Positions 54,034 to 64,000 of a stretch of DNA of 64,000 nt are shown one piece after another. The DNA is from Undaria pinnatifida. Taxonomy: Eukaryota > Sar > Phaeophyceae > Laminariales > Alariaceae. The stretch is from NCBI GenBank assembly GCA_012845835.1, contig JABAKD010000016.1:4030859-4094858 (forward strand), in the 5' to 3' direction. Each line of letters begins with the position of its first letter. Position 1 is the stretch's first letter. A model generated the notes under the pieces. The model worked only from the letters and a program-made list of their open reading frames with translations. It was not told the origin of the DNA and made no database searches. Both the position numbers and the translations under genes were made by a program.

Positions 54034-54657
54034 GTACTGTCGGTACCCGTTCTTGATGACAACAGCAACAGCAACGACACTGCACTGCACCGCACCGCCG
54101 TCTTTTGTGTGTTGTCTGTACCGGCGCGTCTGCTTGCCGTGTTCGGGGAGTTGGGGGGTGCGACGGCGGTGTTGTTTCAACAACGAGGAAATTGGGATGG
54201 ACGGGTGAGGAAAGGGAGAAGGACGCGAATACGCTCAGAGGGGGTGCTGTCGGCACCCGTTCTCCATGACAAAAGCAACAACAACGGTATCGCACCACAC
54301 GACACCACCGTCTTGTGGCGTGTGCTGTCTGTGTTCTGTTCTGCCGGTTGCGCCGCGCGTATGTCTGTTTATCGTGTTCGGAGATGCGTCGTCGGCGTAA
54401 AAGTGAAAAACGAGGAGATTGGGGTGGCGGCTAAGGAGGGGAAAAGGGTGCGAGTAAGCTCAGAGGCGGTGCTGTCGGCGCCACTTCGACGACAGCAGCA
54501 ACGGGACCGCTCCGCACCAGACCACACCATCTTGTGTGTGATCACTGGGGTTTGCGTCGCGCATCTGCTTCTCGTGTTGGGGAGTGCTTGTCAAAAACGA
54601 GGGAATTGAGGTGCGTTGGCGAGGGAATGGTGAAAAGGGCGCCAGTAAGCTCAGAGG
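54034..54657. repeat. Three tandem units of 188-224 bp upstream of EFTUD2
   Basis: CTGTCGGNRCCCGTTCTNSATGAC-type unit starts occur at about 54034, 54243 and 54467, and each unit ends near GCTCAGAGG. A 200-codon plus-strand frame crosses the array but reads as repeat-driven. The array starts about 275 bp upstream of the EFTUD2 ATG. Confidence 0.85.
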
Positions 54658-54659
54658 AG

Positions 54660-57140
54660 CGAAACCTGCAGCACACTAGGCTGTGCTTGGTTTGGTTTGT
54701 TTTGCGGTCATGTGCTGCGTGCGCTGCGTTTGGCGGGAGATCGCCAGAAGCGCGCTCGGCTCGTGTGCAGATTGCTTCGTCGGCTCGGCCTCTGTGAAGC
54801 CTATCATACCATTGTGCTGTCATGACAAGTTACGTAGAGCAATGATCGCGCCGCTTGCTGCACAGCATCAGCAGCAACAGCTTCGAAACTTGACCAAAGC
54901 ACCAGGCTTGCTTAATACCAAACACCACAACCAACACTGCACCCATGGGATCACGAGGGCACGTAGTAACACGTATCCTATTGCTGGATCCTCGACCTAC
55001 TTACTGCCTGAAGCCAAGCCGCGGACAGCCAGATAGGGGGAAGTCTGCGCAAGTAGCGCCAGCCATAAGCCAAGCCGCACAAGTGGAGACAAAGGATCCC
55101 GGAGCTCGCCAAGCACAGATAACATTGCAGAATCTGAAAAACTAATATCCAGGTAATATTCACACGATGGCACTCGTGATGCTGGTACTCACATCGACTT
55201 GACGAGCGTGCAACGGCGAGCCTGTGCAGTGTGCAGCGCTGAGCTTTGGGTGCAATTTTCGAGATCGAAAATCTCAGGAGTTCCATAAAGATGGAAAGCG
55301 TTTTTGATAGTATTTTGCGTCCCCTGGGTCGGAGCCTGGCGCCTGGCACGTTTCCACCTCACTCCTCCCATCTGTGGACACACTCTAGTGGCGGCTTCGG
55401 AAGTCGGTGCTCAAAGAAACCTGATCAGAGGGCGCTGCTTAGAGCCAGCAGTGCCATCGAGTGCATACGTTGCAGGAAAAAGAACTTACAGAGGAAGCAG
55501 GGTTGGCAGGTGCAGTTTTTTTGGGTTTGCTGTGAGCGGCAGTCCTTCTGTCCGACACAACACCAGCAGCGGCAGAGGTTTGCAGAACAACTGCACACCG
55601 AAGTAAGAACACTCGCCGGGCAATCGAGCGGGGGACACGACGGTAACTCGACCGCCGACGGCGAGAGCAAGAGAGGGAAGGTACATCAGCTGTGTGCTCT
55701 AGAGGAGAGGAGAGCGGAGCAAGGCAAGTGGCACACATCAACCAAATGTCAACAATTGTGGCAGAAACGCACAGCACAGCTGTCGTTCAGTTTCATGGAG
55801 ACGAGAGGGAAATGCACCCGTTGATTCGAATAGCAGCACAACAAGTCGACACAACGCACGACAGGATCAGCTGCTGATGCTTCTACGCGGTCCTTGTTGG
55901 CTGTTTCTGATAGTATACTGCTTGTCGCTTGCCTAGTGCCCATCCCTCGAAACGCACGAACATTTTGCCCGAGATAACTACTGTAAGTCGGCAGACAACA
56001 CCTTGACAGCACCTACGTACAAGTATGTCCTTGGTACTGCACTGTAGGTTGCATCACGCCCAGCAAGAACTGGAAAGCATACATACTCTTTCGTGTCTAC
56101 GAGTACGGTTAAAATAGAGTGCTCGAACAGGGGCAATTCACGAGCTTCGTTTAGCTTTTCACCGCTGCGCACCATGCCAAGCCATCATGCCGAGCAGCAA
56201 ATCAGTATTTATAGTGCCAGTGGAAGATTGCGGACTGCAGCAGTTTCTGGTTGCACACGTGGTTCTCTCTCTGCATGGCGGGATCGGCTGTACAGCAGTA
56301 CCCGTACACCCAATTTTTTGTGTTGGGTTTTGTATCCCAGCCGGACGCCGGCAGCTCCTTGCAATCCTTGCAATCCTAGAACTGCTCTACGAAGCGTAGC
56401 ACGATTAATAGTTGCAAGCCACACGATTATGGTTCTCGCCCTTACGCGTTTACGGCCGCCGAGTGGGATCACGTACCGACCCAACCAGAAGCCTAAGCGC
56501 TAACCTAGCCCCAAAATGATGGGGGGTGGGATAAGGATGCGCGGTGGGATTCGGGTTGGCCAATCAAAGTGGAGGTTCCGCTTGTTGGGGTTGGTCCGAC
56601 AACGCCTTTCACCCTCAAAACACTGAAACCCTGATGCTTGCAATCTGGTGCTGCAGTTCTAGGATTGCAAGGAGGTGTCTTCATCTCTGCGGGAGATCTG
56701 GTGTTGCTCTCATCGCCTACTACGGGAGATACGGTGCTAAAACCTTCAGTTAGCTGAGTACCTGATACCCTGATACCGGTATATCATACCAGGTATCGTA
56801 CGTGGGTACCTGCCGCTATGCTTTTTTCAAGAAGAAATGGCTGAGTGCATGGCCAGTGACCAACACGGTATGAAGATTCTGTAGAGGATGGAAGATTGGC
56901 CATCACGTCCGACAAGCTCTCTGACCGTTGTCGCAAAATATTGTACAGGTCTGTGTCAGCCTTGATGCGCTCCGCTATATTCATATCACACCTGTACCTG
57001 GTACCTTGTATTCCCAGTGCCAGGTATGATCCACCCAACAAGTTTTGGCATATCATTCAATTTGATCTAAAACCCTTTTTGGTCGATCTCACAGCCGAAA
57101 TGTATTGTTCCATTTATAAATACCCTGGTGTACGACGTAT
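54660..57140. other. Intergenic with short open frames, no gene recognised
   Basis: The longest frame is 55246-55824 (plus, 192 codons), opposed by frames on the other strand and without a domain. A minus-strand stretch near 55980-56110 (LVDTKEYVCFPVLAGRDATY) looks protein-like but is isolated. CAATCCTAGAACTG at 56372-56385 is inverted at 56654-56667 as CAGTTCTAGGATTG. Confidence 0.4.
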
Positions 57141-57144
57141 CAGG

Positions 57145-57250
57145 TATCAGGGAAAGGAAGGAAGGGGGAGGGGAGGAGGGGAGGGAAGGAGGAGGGAGAG
57201 GAAGGGAGGGGGGGGGGGGGTGAAAGTGTGTGTGTGGGGGGGAGGGGTGG
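57145..57250. repeat. GGGA-rich purine tract
   Basis: About 100 bp of G runs and GGAAGG units. Confidence 0.85.
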
Positions 57251-57349
57251 GAGGAAGACGGAAGGAGAGCGAGGGCTACGTGGTGCAGTGCTATTGGCGC
57301 TGCTGGTGCAACGGTTGATCGTCCCCCACAAACTGTTAATAGGGACCAC

Positions 57350-57811
57350 ACCCTGGACAATAGGTTCCAGGTCAATAAGCAATCGATAGGGTCCTATTCC
57401 AATAGGAGGCGTATTGTTTCTTGTGATGGGTATCGATTGGCACTTTTTGAAGATTTTTGTGGCCGGCAATAGGTATGTATTGACACCTTCATTGATCTAT
57501 TGTTCGGCGAGTGTCGTATTGACATGTAATATTTAACCTATTGTTGGAACAGATAGCTATCGATAGGAATTTCCAGAGCATTCCTGTTCGGGCGATATCT
57601 TATTTGGGACTGCGAGACAAACCTATTGTTTCGGAAAATAGGTATCGATATACCTTTCGGCAAATCTATTGTTTCGGAAAATAGGTATCGGTAAATCTTT
57701 CACATTTTTATTGTTTCAGGCGATAGGCATTGACGGACCTATTCACCATTCTCTTATTTCGGATGATGGGTATCGGTACGTAGACCTTTCGCCATTTTAT
57801 TGGTCCAGTGT
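57350..57811. mobile_element. CCTATTG-repeat element A
   Basis: Bounded by ACACCCTGGACAATAGG on the left and an imperfect complement (TTGGTCCAGTGT) on the right. Filled with about 45-bp degenerate units containing CTATTGTTTCGGAAAATAGG and TATCGAT; many units are themselves hairpins (CTATTG/CAATAG). Confidence 0.6.
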
Positions 57812-58494
57812 TGGAGAGCAAACGCGCTCGAAGACAGCCCGTCTCTGTGCAATCAACTCTTGTTCGTCATTCATCATCCACGCCGCACGCCCCTCCAACC
57901 CAGCGGAGAATCCCCGAAAACGGCGCTTGCTATCCTTGTGCCCTAAGAATCTCAAGGTGGATGGTCTCAACAACAAGGTGGTGATTGCTGTGTGTTCGAT
58001 GCGAAGCTCAAGCATGCAGTGTTTTAGAGCGACCTGTTTGTGTGCCGTTCAGTTCCTTCTTATACCCTGGACAATACCCTATCGAATAGGCTATTGGGTC
58101 AACAATAGGTCGGCAGCTATGAGGATCGATACCTATCTCGGGGCACAATAGCTCGGCCTCGGGGTCTATCGATAGGTATTGTAAGCGACAATAGGGTAAG
58201 GGCATTGGCCACAATAGCCTATTGTGCGACCGATATTCCTGCGAAGGTGTATATCGATAGGTATCTTGGGCACCCATATAATTTGAAAGTTTCTCCCAAC
58301 AGGCTATCGTTCGAAGAATACCTTTCTATCGCCACCAATCAATACCTATTGGTTAAAGCGATAGGTGTGCGATGATATCGATCAATACCTATTGCTCAAT
58401 GTAATAGGTTTGCAAGTGTAATTATCGATGCCTTTTGTCCCATTTAATAGGTTCTCAAGAGTATCGATCGATACCTACCGACAATTTAAGAGAT

Positions 58495-58790
58495 ATACTA
58501 CCAGGCAGTTGATATCACCTCATCACATTTTTAGCCATCCATGCCATAGCTCCAATTTATACCCCCCCCCCCAACGCCCCCTCCTTCCCCACCACCCGCA
58601 CCATCGCCTAGACTTGGCACCACGCGTATAACAAGCTCCTCACTGATGTACATCTATGCGACCTAAAGCTGTTGAAAATCCCCCTTTCGAACACTCCGCC
58701 CTCTCCTCACTGGTTATACGACTTACAGTATATACATGATAAACTGATGCAATCCTTCCACAACCCCCCTTAACCCTTCTGTGACTCCAA
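58495..58790 (+). repeat. Direct repeat, copy 1
   Basis: CAGGCAGTTGATATCACCTC through CACTGGTTATACGACTTACA is repeated at 59583-59885, with C-homopolymer length differences. Confidence 0.85.
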
Positions 58791-59577
58791 CGGGGTTTTT
58801 ATGATGATAAAAAAATGGTCAATTCTCGTATTTTTCACCGGACAGACCGGTCTGTTCAGCCCGGGGATGAAAACAGACATCCCGAACTTGAACGCAGGGC
58901 TTTGTATAGCACAGCCACGCACGCACACACGCACACCTGGCAACACCCCTGGACTCGGCCTACAGGGGTACACGCCGGTAGGCGCATGAAGCCTGCACGC
59001 CGCCTGAGGTCCTCAGCTGTGAGATCTTACGCCTTCCCAAGCCCGCGGCTGTCTGCGGCGTCTTCAGAGAAGTACAGAAGTACGCTGTTCCCGCAGGGCA
59101 CTTCGACCCTGATTTAGTTATCATTTTTTGTGATCATTTTTGCATACTGAATTTTTACTGCTATCAGGGCGTGGGACCACCCGACCAGGGTGAAAATTAC
59201 ATCGAGCGAACAATAGCGGCGATGTCCTGAGGGCCGAGGGACCTTTGTAGTGTAAGGACAGACGTCCCCAGCGTGTTACCGGGAAGTGACACGGCCGCGG
59301 TGCGAGTTTAGCTGAGGGCTGAACTTCTACACAAAAAGTCCATTTTTGGGAGAAGAAACGCGCCGCGTCTGCTGTGCGGACCCAACTTTTTTTGTGACGT
59401 CTCGGCGCGCGCGCGGGCTGCTCGACTAGCGGGCTGCGAAGAGCCTAGTCCCAGCGGGGTTGAAAGATTTGTACTTTCCGCGCACAGATTGAGTTGTCCC
59501 GCCCGCACACCCACCCACCCCCCCCGCTTCATCTTGTTCGAGCGCCCCACCCACAATCAAAATCTACCAGAGTAATA

Positions 59578-59885
59578 AACAATACCAGGCAGTTGATATC
59601 ACCTCATTACCTTTCTAGCCATCCATACCATAGCTCCAACTCATCCCCCCCCCCCCCTTCCCCTCCCCCTCCCCCCAACGCCCCCTCCTTCCCCACCACC
59701 AGCACCATCTCCTAGACCTAGCGCCACGCGTATAGCAGGCTCCTAGCTGATACACATCTATGCGACCTAAAGCTGTTGGAAATCCCCCTCCCCCCCCCCC
59801 CCCTTCGAACGCTCCGCCCTCTCCTCACTGGTTGTACGACTTACAGGATATACATGATGAACTGATGCATTCATTCTACAACCGT
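59578..59885 (+). repeat. Direct repeat, copy 2
   Basis: Matches copy 1; the last 90 bp recur a third time at about 59997-60085 (ACTCCGCCCTCCTCTCACCG). Short CGCGCWCAGATTGAGT blocks at about 59480 and 59918 are also shared. Confidence 0.85.
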
Positions 59886-60105
59886 CAGGTTTGTCCCTTG
59901 AAGGATTTATTGTTTTCGCGCTCAGATTGAGTTTCCCCGCCCGTTTCTTCCCCCCCCCCCCCCGCTCCCTCTTGTTCAAACCCAGGCCCCCACGCCCTTG
60001 AAAACTCCGCCCTCCTCTCACCGGTTATACAACTTACAGAATGCACTTGATAAACTGATACATTTCCTTCCACAGCTGTCAGATTTTGTCCCCCTCAACA
60101 ACGGG

Positions 60106-60303
60106 TTTATAGTTTCCGCGCACAGACTGGCTAACATCACCCTGTTGACCCTGGTACAAGCTACACTGTAGTCCCAAGGGGAGTCGCCGACCTACATCCT
60201 TATAATGAGGACACACAACCCGTAATACGCGCGATCGGAGTATCACACACAGCTTGCAAAGCTGAGTTTCGACAAAATCTTCGATCTCACAGCTGGAGTG
60301 TTT
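60106..60303 (-). repeat. CACAGCTG/TTGCAAGCTG dispersed repeat, inverted copy
   Basis: The reverse complement matches 28516-28735, including GATCTCACAGCTGGAGTG at the right end. Confidence 0.85.
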
Positions 60304-61475
60304 TTTTTTATAATGTACTTGCAAGGGTTTCGATCGATATCTACTGCTTGTAAATTCATACCCTCGTTTTGCTTAGAACATATCTATACATACCGTATAC
60401 GCCAGGCTATTGTTTGAATGAATACCTTGGATGATAGCAATATGTACCTCGACCTAAATCTCACCGTTGTTTCAAAACAGCAGACTTATGATAGTGCCCG
60501 GTATTAAAATATCTTTTAATCGATATGTTTGTGAGGATTTGAATCGATAGCTGCTGCTGCTATTGAACAACAGAAACACCTATTGCTACTTTATTTTCAA
60601 GTTATCAATCATACCAATTCCTCTGGACCTATTGGGCAAATATATAGGTATCCATGGACAATTTCACCCTCCTATTGCAAGTTACAATACGTACCGATAT
60701 TTAATTAATCGATATTCGATACACCAACTTGTGGACAGACCAACAGGCGTACTCAATACTGTACATGGTAGTCTATTTCACAGGGCTTTATACCTATTGG
60801 TCATAGCAATAGATATCGATCGACAATTTCGCACACTTATTGGTTAAACAATAGGTATCGATCGACACTTTCACGTATCTATTGGTCACAGTAATAGGTA
60901 TCGATCGACAGTGTGACATACCTATTGTAAGAGCAATAGCCTATTGTGCCGATTTATAAGGACCTATTGGACGAAGAAATAGGTATCGATAGACAGATTC
61001 ACACACGCCTATCTTAAGAGCAATAGCCTATTGCACCAATTTATCTGGGCCTATTGGTCCAAGCAGTGTGTATCGATCGACAAGTTCGCATACCTATCGA
61101 AGATTTCAATAGGTATCGATTTGCAATACCCCAACCTATTGACATCCAATAGGCATTTTCAATAGGCTATTGTCCAGGATGTGATAGAGACAGCCCTTGC
61201 TGCGAAAAAAAACACTTGCGGTGCAGTTTTGTCCAGTGCAGTGATGTGAGGTGCCGTGTGCAGCGCAAAGCGGTGCGGCGAGGTGCTGCGCAAGAGCATG
61301 AAATAGTGTGAGAATATGAATGCTTCCATCACAATGCCACAACATAGCTCCTGCCGTTCACGGCCGACGATCAAAGGCTACCACTCTTCTTGTCGTTGCT
61401 CCGCGCTAAAGGCAGGGAAGCACTGTATTTTGCACCTTTCTACAAAATATCCCCCCCCCCCCCCTCCTCCCTCCC

Positions 61476-62013
61476 CGCTGTAAAACATTACATGCATATT
61501 GGGGTTGGCGCTGGTTGGCAACGACGCTGTAAAACATGCAAACCACTGCGTGAGCTTGACAACCAGAGTACGTTTTTTTTTCTTCTTTTTTTGGCGATCA
61601 CCATGATGGTTATTGAGTTACACAGATCATATTGTGCGGGGTGAAGAACCCTAACTCCGCACAAGGGGAATGGTCCCATCATCGTAGTGTGAATATGGTA
61701 AGGCACCCTCGAGGCAGTTACATAGTAATACCTGTTGCTGTCTCTGGAGTGGCCACACCAGAAAATATACTAACTCATTGGCGCTGTCATCCAAAATCAA
61801 GAAAGTAGGCAGAAGGCGCCAAAGTTGGTCCTTCGAGCGGTTCTTGGAAGGATGCAGTTCACCCTTTTTATGCGACTCGCCGAGCACCTCACGGTACTTC
61901 GCGCTTGGTGCAAGCAATGTCTGCCTGGTTGGTGAAAACTCGATGTGCTCCGTCCCGGAATAGTAGGGATGCGAGGGTCTATGGTCATACGGTCATGCGC
62001 AAACCGAGTGCAC
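61476..62013 (-). repeat. 550-bp dispersed repeat with conserved peptide, copy 2
   Basis: Minus-strand frame 61651-61917 (extending open to about 61980) encodes [31 protein letters not shown] and [15 protein letters not shown], paralleling copy 1 at 29151-29700. Confidence 0.85.
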
Positions 62014-62462
62014 CCCCCCCCCCCCACTCCTCCCTCCCCCCTCGCCTCCATTTCTGGAAAACCCGTCCACCACTATTTTTTACAGTGCGTCGTATACACT
62101 CGTTGACTGTGGACTTTTTCAAAACCCCTGCGTAAATTGGTGCTGCGTTTTTGTTTGAAACAGGAGTTGAAAACCTGCTTTGGTCTGCGGCGGTTTGGTC
62201 TGCGGCGGGACTCGCTTGATTCTGCCTGTTCTGGGCGACAGGAGGGCAGGAAATACAAGGGCAGGGAGGCGATAGGGGACGTTTTTTTTTCTTCTCACCA
62301 TGCCCGTCCTTACGTTCGTTGCACGAGTAATGGACGGCCTCCTCCTGGTGAGTGGTGTTGCGCGGCACACGATGATGCCAAACACGGGGATATTGCATAC
62401 ATCTGACAGATCACGATCTACTGTAGATCATACCAGGTATACGCAGATCATACAGGAGCTCC

Positions 62463-62494
62463 GCATGGGCGCCGGCATTCGCCGGCGCCCATGC
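62463..62494. other. Perfect 14-bp inverted repeat with ATTC loop
   Basis: GCATGGGCGCCGGC, ATTC, GCCGGCGCCCATGC. A very stable GC-rich hairpin in a region with no recognised gene. Confidence 0.9.
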
Positions 62495-62925
62495 TTCGGG
62501 TAGGGCAGGGCAGCACTTCAACAAGTAAAGGTGTAGTAGCTGTCCGAGTTGACATTCATTGAACTTTAAAGTAATGCCAAGAGTTTAATACGAACATGAT
62601 ATTATGAAGGTCATCATTTGACAGAAGAAAAACGTCTTATACAACGAAGAAGGCAAGGATAGGCGAAACACACTGTTGTTAAATACGCCGTCAAGTAAAA
62701 GTTGGCGTATATTTCGTATCAAACAAAAATACCGAAAAGAGTATTTAGAACCTGCTTCGCCTCTAGGCGAAACGAAAGAGGACTTGGCATCAATGAAGAG
62801 ACTGCACTGCTGTTCCCGTGGCGATGGAGGTTCGGTCTCGGCAGGATGCAAAGTCGGTTTGCATCAAGCGTTGACATGGGGCCATGTCACAGCCGGCGAG
62901 GTTTTGGAAGAGCTTTGTTTATTAC

Positions 62926-62989
62926 CTGAAGGCTGTCGCTGGTCTGCGTGGTCACGGGCGAGGAGGAAAACGAAGAAGAGGAGAGCCAT
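62926..62989 (-). CDS. Possible first exon with signal peptide (low support)
   Basis: ATG at 62989 gives MALLFFVFLLARDHADQRQP, a short secretory-type leader, ending at a good donor TTCAG|GTAATA (phase 1). No following exon was identified with confidence, and an opposing plus-strand frame (62676-63014, 112 codons) overlaps it. Either or neither may be real. Confidence 0.2.
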
Positions 62990-63497
62990 CTCTCGTTGCG
63001 GCGGCGTTGTCTAAGATAGATGCGGGGTGGCTTTCCTTGTACGGGAGGTTGGCGTAGCGCTTCTTCTCTGTTTTTTCGCGGGAAGGCGGGATATGTGTAT
63101 CTGCTGTCTTTGCTTCGCGTGTTCTTTCACGTTGTCGAAATCGGACGCGTCCCCTCAATAAATATTATCCGGAGTGTCTCTACCATGACGACTGCTGACA
63201 GTGCCGTGTGTATTTTTTACTTAGAGACTAAAATATTATTTACTGGTAGTATTTTTTCGTTTCGGACTATGCGCATAGCGGAAAAGGTCGATGTTTAGTA
63301 TTTTTCATTTCCGACTGAAAGTCCAACTTCAGAAAAAAAATAGGCGCAGACACTCCAGAATCTTCTTTCAGGATGTACTACTACTGCACCAAAAATAAGT
63401 AATCTATCAAAAGAAGAATGGACACATACAAATAAAAAAATCCAGGAAAAGGATAAGGGTGCTGTGTGTGGTAGTAATATCATACCTTTGCAACATT

Positions 63498-63677
63498 TTT
63501 TTTTCTTCATCCCATTTATTATCCCCGCACCACTCTCGCGCTCCCTCCAAGTAGTAACTCAGATCCGGGGTCACATGGCGGGCCCTCCTCCTCCCTCCCC
63601 ACTTCGGCACGTGCTTTCATTTTTACCGCGAGGAGAATCCAGCATTTTCTTCCCTCGTCGACTCGCGTCGAATTGTA
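63498..63677 (+). repeat. Dispersed repeat, CTCGCGCTCCC family, copy 2
   Basis: Near-identical blocks CTCAGATCCGGGGTCACATG and GACTCGCGTCGAATTGT are shared with 47845-48035. Confidence 0.8.
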
Positions 63678-63716
63678 CCTACCCACGCTGCTAAGCGCTC
63701 TCAGCAGTTGATCCCT

Positions 63717-63840
63717 TTTTTTTTTTGCATTTTTGCAAATAAAGTCAAATGTCATCGTGGTGGGTGTCGAACTCAAGGACAACCAAACGTTAGTAGTATT
63801 CGAGGGTAAAACCACTAGACCACGGGGGCGGCCGGCTGAC
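63717..63840 (-). mobile_element. tRNA-derived SINE-like unit with A-tail
   Basis: On the minus strand TGGTCTAGTGGTTTTACC is a near-perfect tRNA A box, followed about 40 bp later by GAGTTCGACACCC (B box), about 50 bp of other sequence and an A run at 63717-63728. GATCAA occurs on both sides and may be a remnant of a target duplication. The acceptor stem does not pair, so it is not a tRNA gene. Confidence 0.6.
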
Positions 63841-64000
63841 AATTGATCAAAACAAAACAGGATCTTTGCATAGAGATTACATTCCCTCCCCCACATTGTA
63901 TGATATTACGATGGTTGACGAGATATGTATAGAATAAAGCGCCAAATACCTAAATATCAGCGTACGCGGAGTTTTAGGTATCATGGATAACGAACGACCG

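Larger units (their letters stand above)
58062..61182. mobile_element. Possible 3.1-kb transposon with CCTATTG subterminal repeats
   Basis: Starts ACCCTGGACAATA and ends TATTGTCCAGGAT, facing each other. Left (58062-58480) and right (60310-61182) portions are arrays of the same CTATTG / AATAGGTATCGATCGA units. The centre holds a 300-bp direct repeat and no recognisable transposase. Whether this is one element or nested pieces is uncertain. Confidence 0.45.

Noticed and set aside
55246-55824. 192-codon plus-strand frame MGAIFEIENLRSS
   Set aside because: No domain, several competing frames on both strands, no exon-like borders; the start overlaps a diverged dispersed motif.
58803-58930. tRNA-like TTGAACGCAGGGCT block
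   Set aside because: Matches the B box only weakly and has no A box at a suitable distance.

Overview
The window is nuclear DNA of a eukaryote, most likely a brown alga (Phaeophyceae) or a close stramenopile relative. The grounds are intron-rich genes with GC-rich exons, very large repeat-filled introns, a Ty3/gypsy-like retroelement, short LTR elements, and an AT-rich mitochondrial cytochrome b fragment lodged in an intron. There are no operons, CRISPR arrays or bacterial signals. The species assignment is inference.

Layout. 1-4017 (minus) is a decayed Ty3/gypsy-like retroelement cut by the window edge. Reading 5' to 3' on the minus strand it shows a gag-like low-complexity region, a NADAR (YbiA/DUF1768) domain, an aspartic protease, reverse transcriptase and RNase H. 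7360-13008 (plus) is a four-exon gene for a 417-residue protein with a probable signal peptide and no recognised function. 13.0-23.9 kb is repeat-rich intergenic DNA: three about 400-bp LTR-bearing mini-elements with a tRNA-like B box, a nonamer satellite, two C-rich tracts and a 45-bp minisatellite open in two frames. 23880-53759 (minus) is a complete 23-exon gene for the U5 snRNP GTPase EFTUD2/Snu114: 990 residues spread over 29.9 kb. 53.8-64 kb holds tandem repeats, a satellite-like transposon, dispersed repeats, a perfect hairpin and a tRNA-derived SINE-like unit. No gene there is convincing.

The EFTUD2 model was built exon by exon. Every junction keeps the reading frame and the product aligns along its whole length with what I know of animal EFTUD2, including [13 protein letters not shown] and NKVD. 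Two introns (6 and 20) need GC-AG splicing.

The two observations most worth follow-up are these. First, a NADAR domain sits between the gag-like region and the protease of the retroelement. Second, the exon end plus its 5' splice site is tandemly duplicated into the intron at four junctions in two unrelated genes: EFTUD2 exons 4, 13 and 22, and exon 2 of the secreted-protein gene. At EFTUD2 exon 4 there are four donors exactly 32 bp apart, and use of the fourth would add 32 codons in frame.
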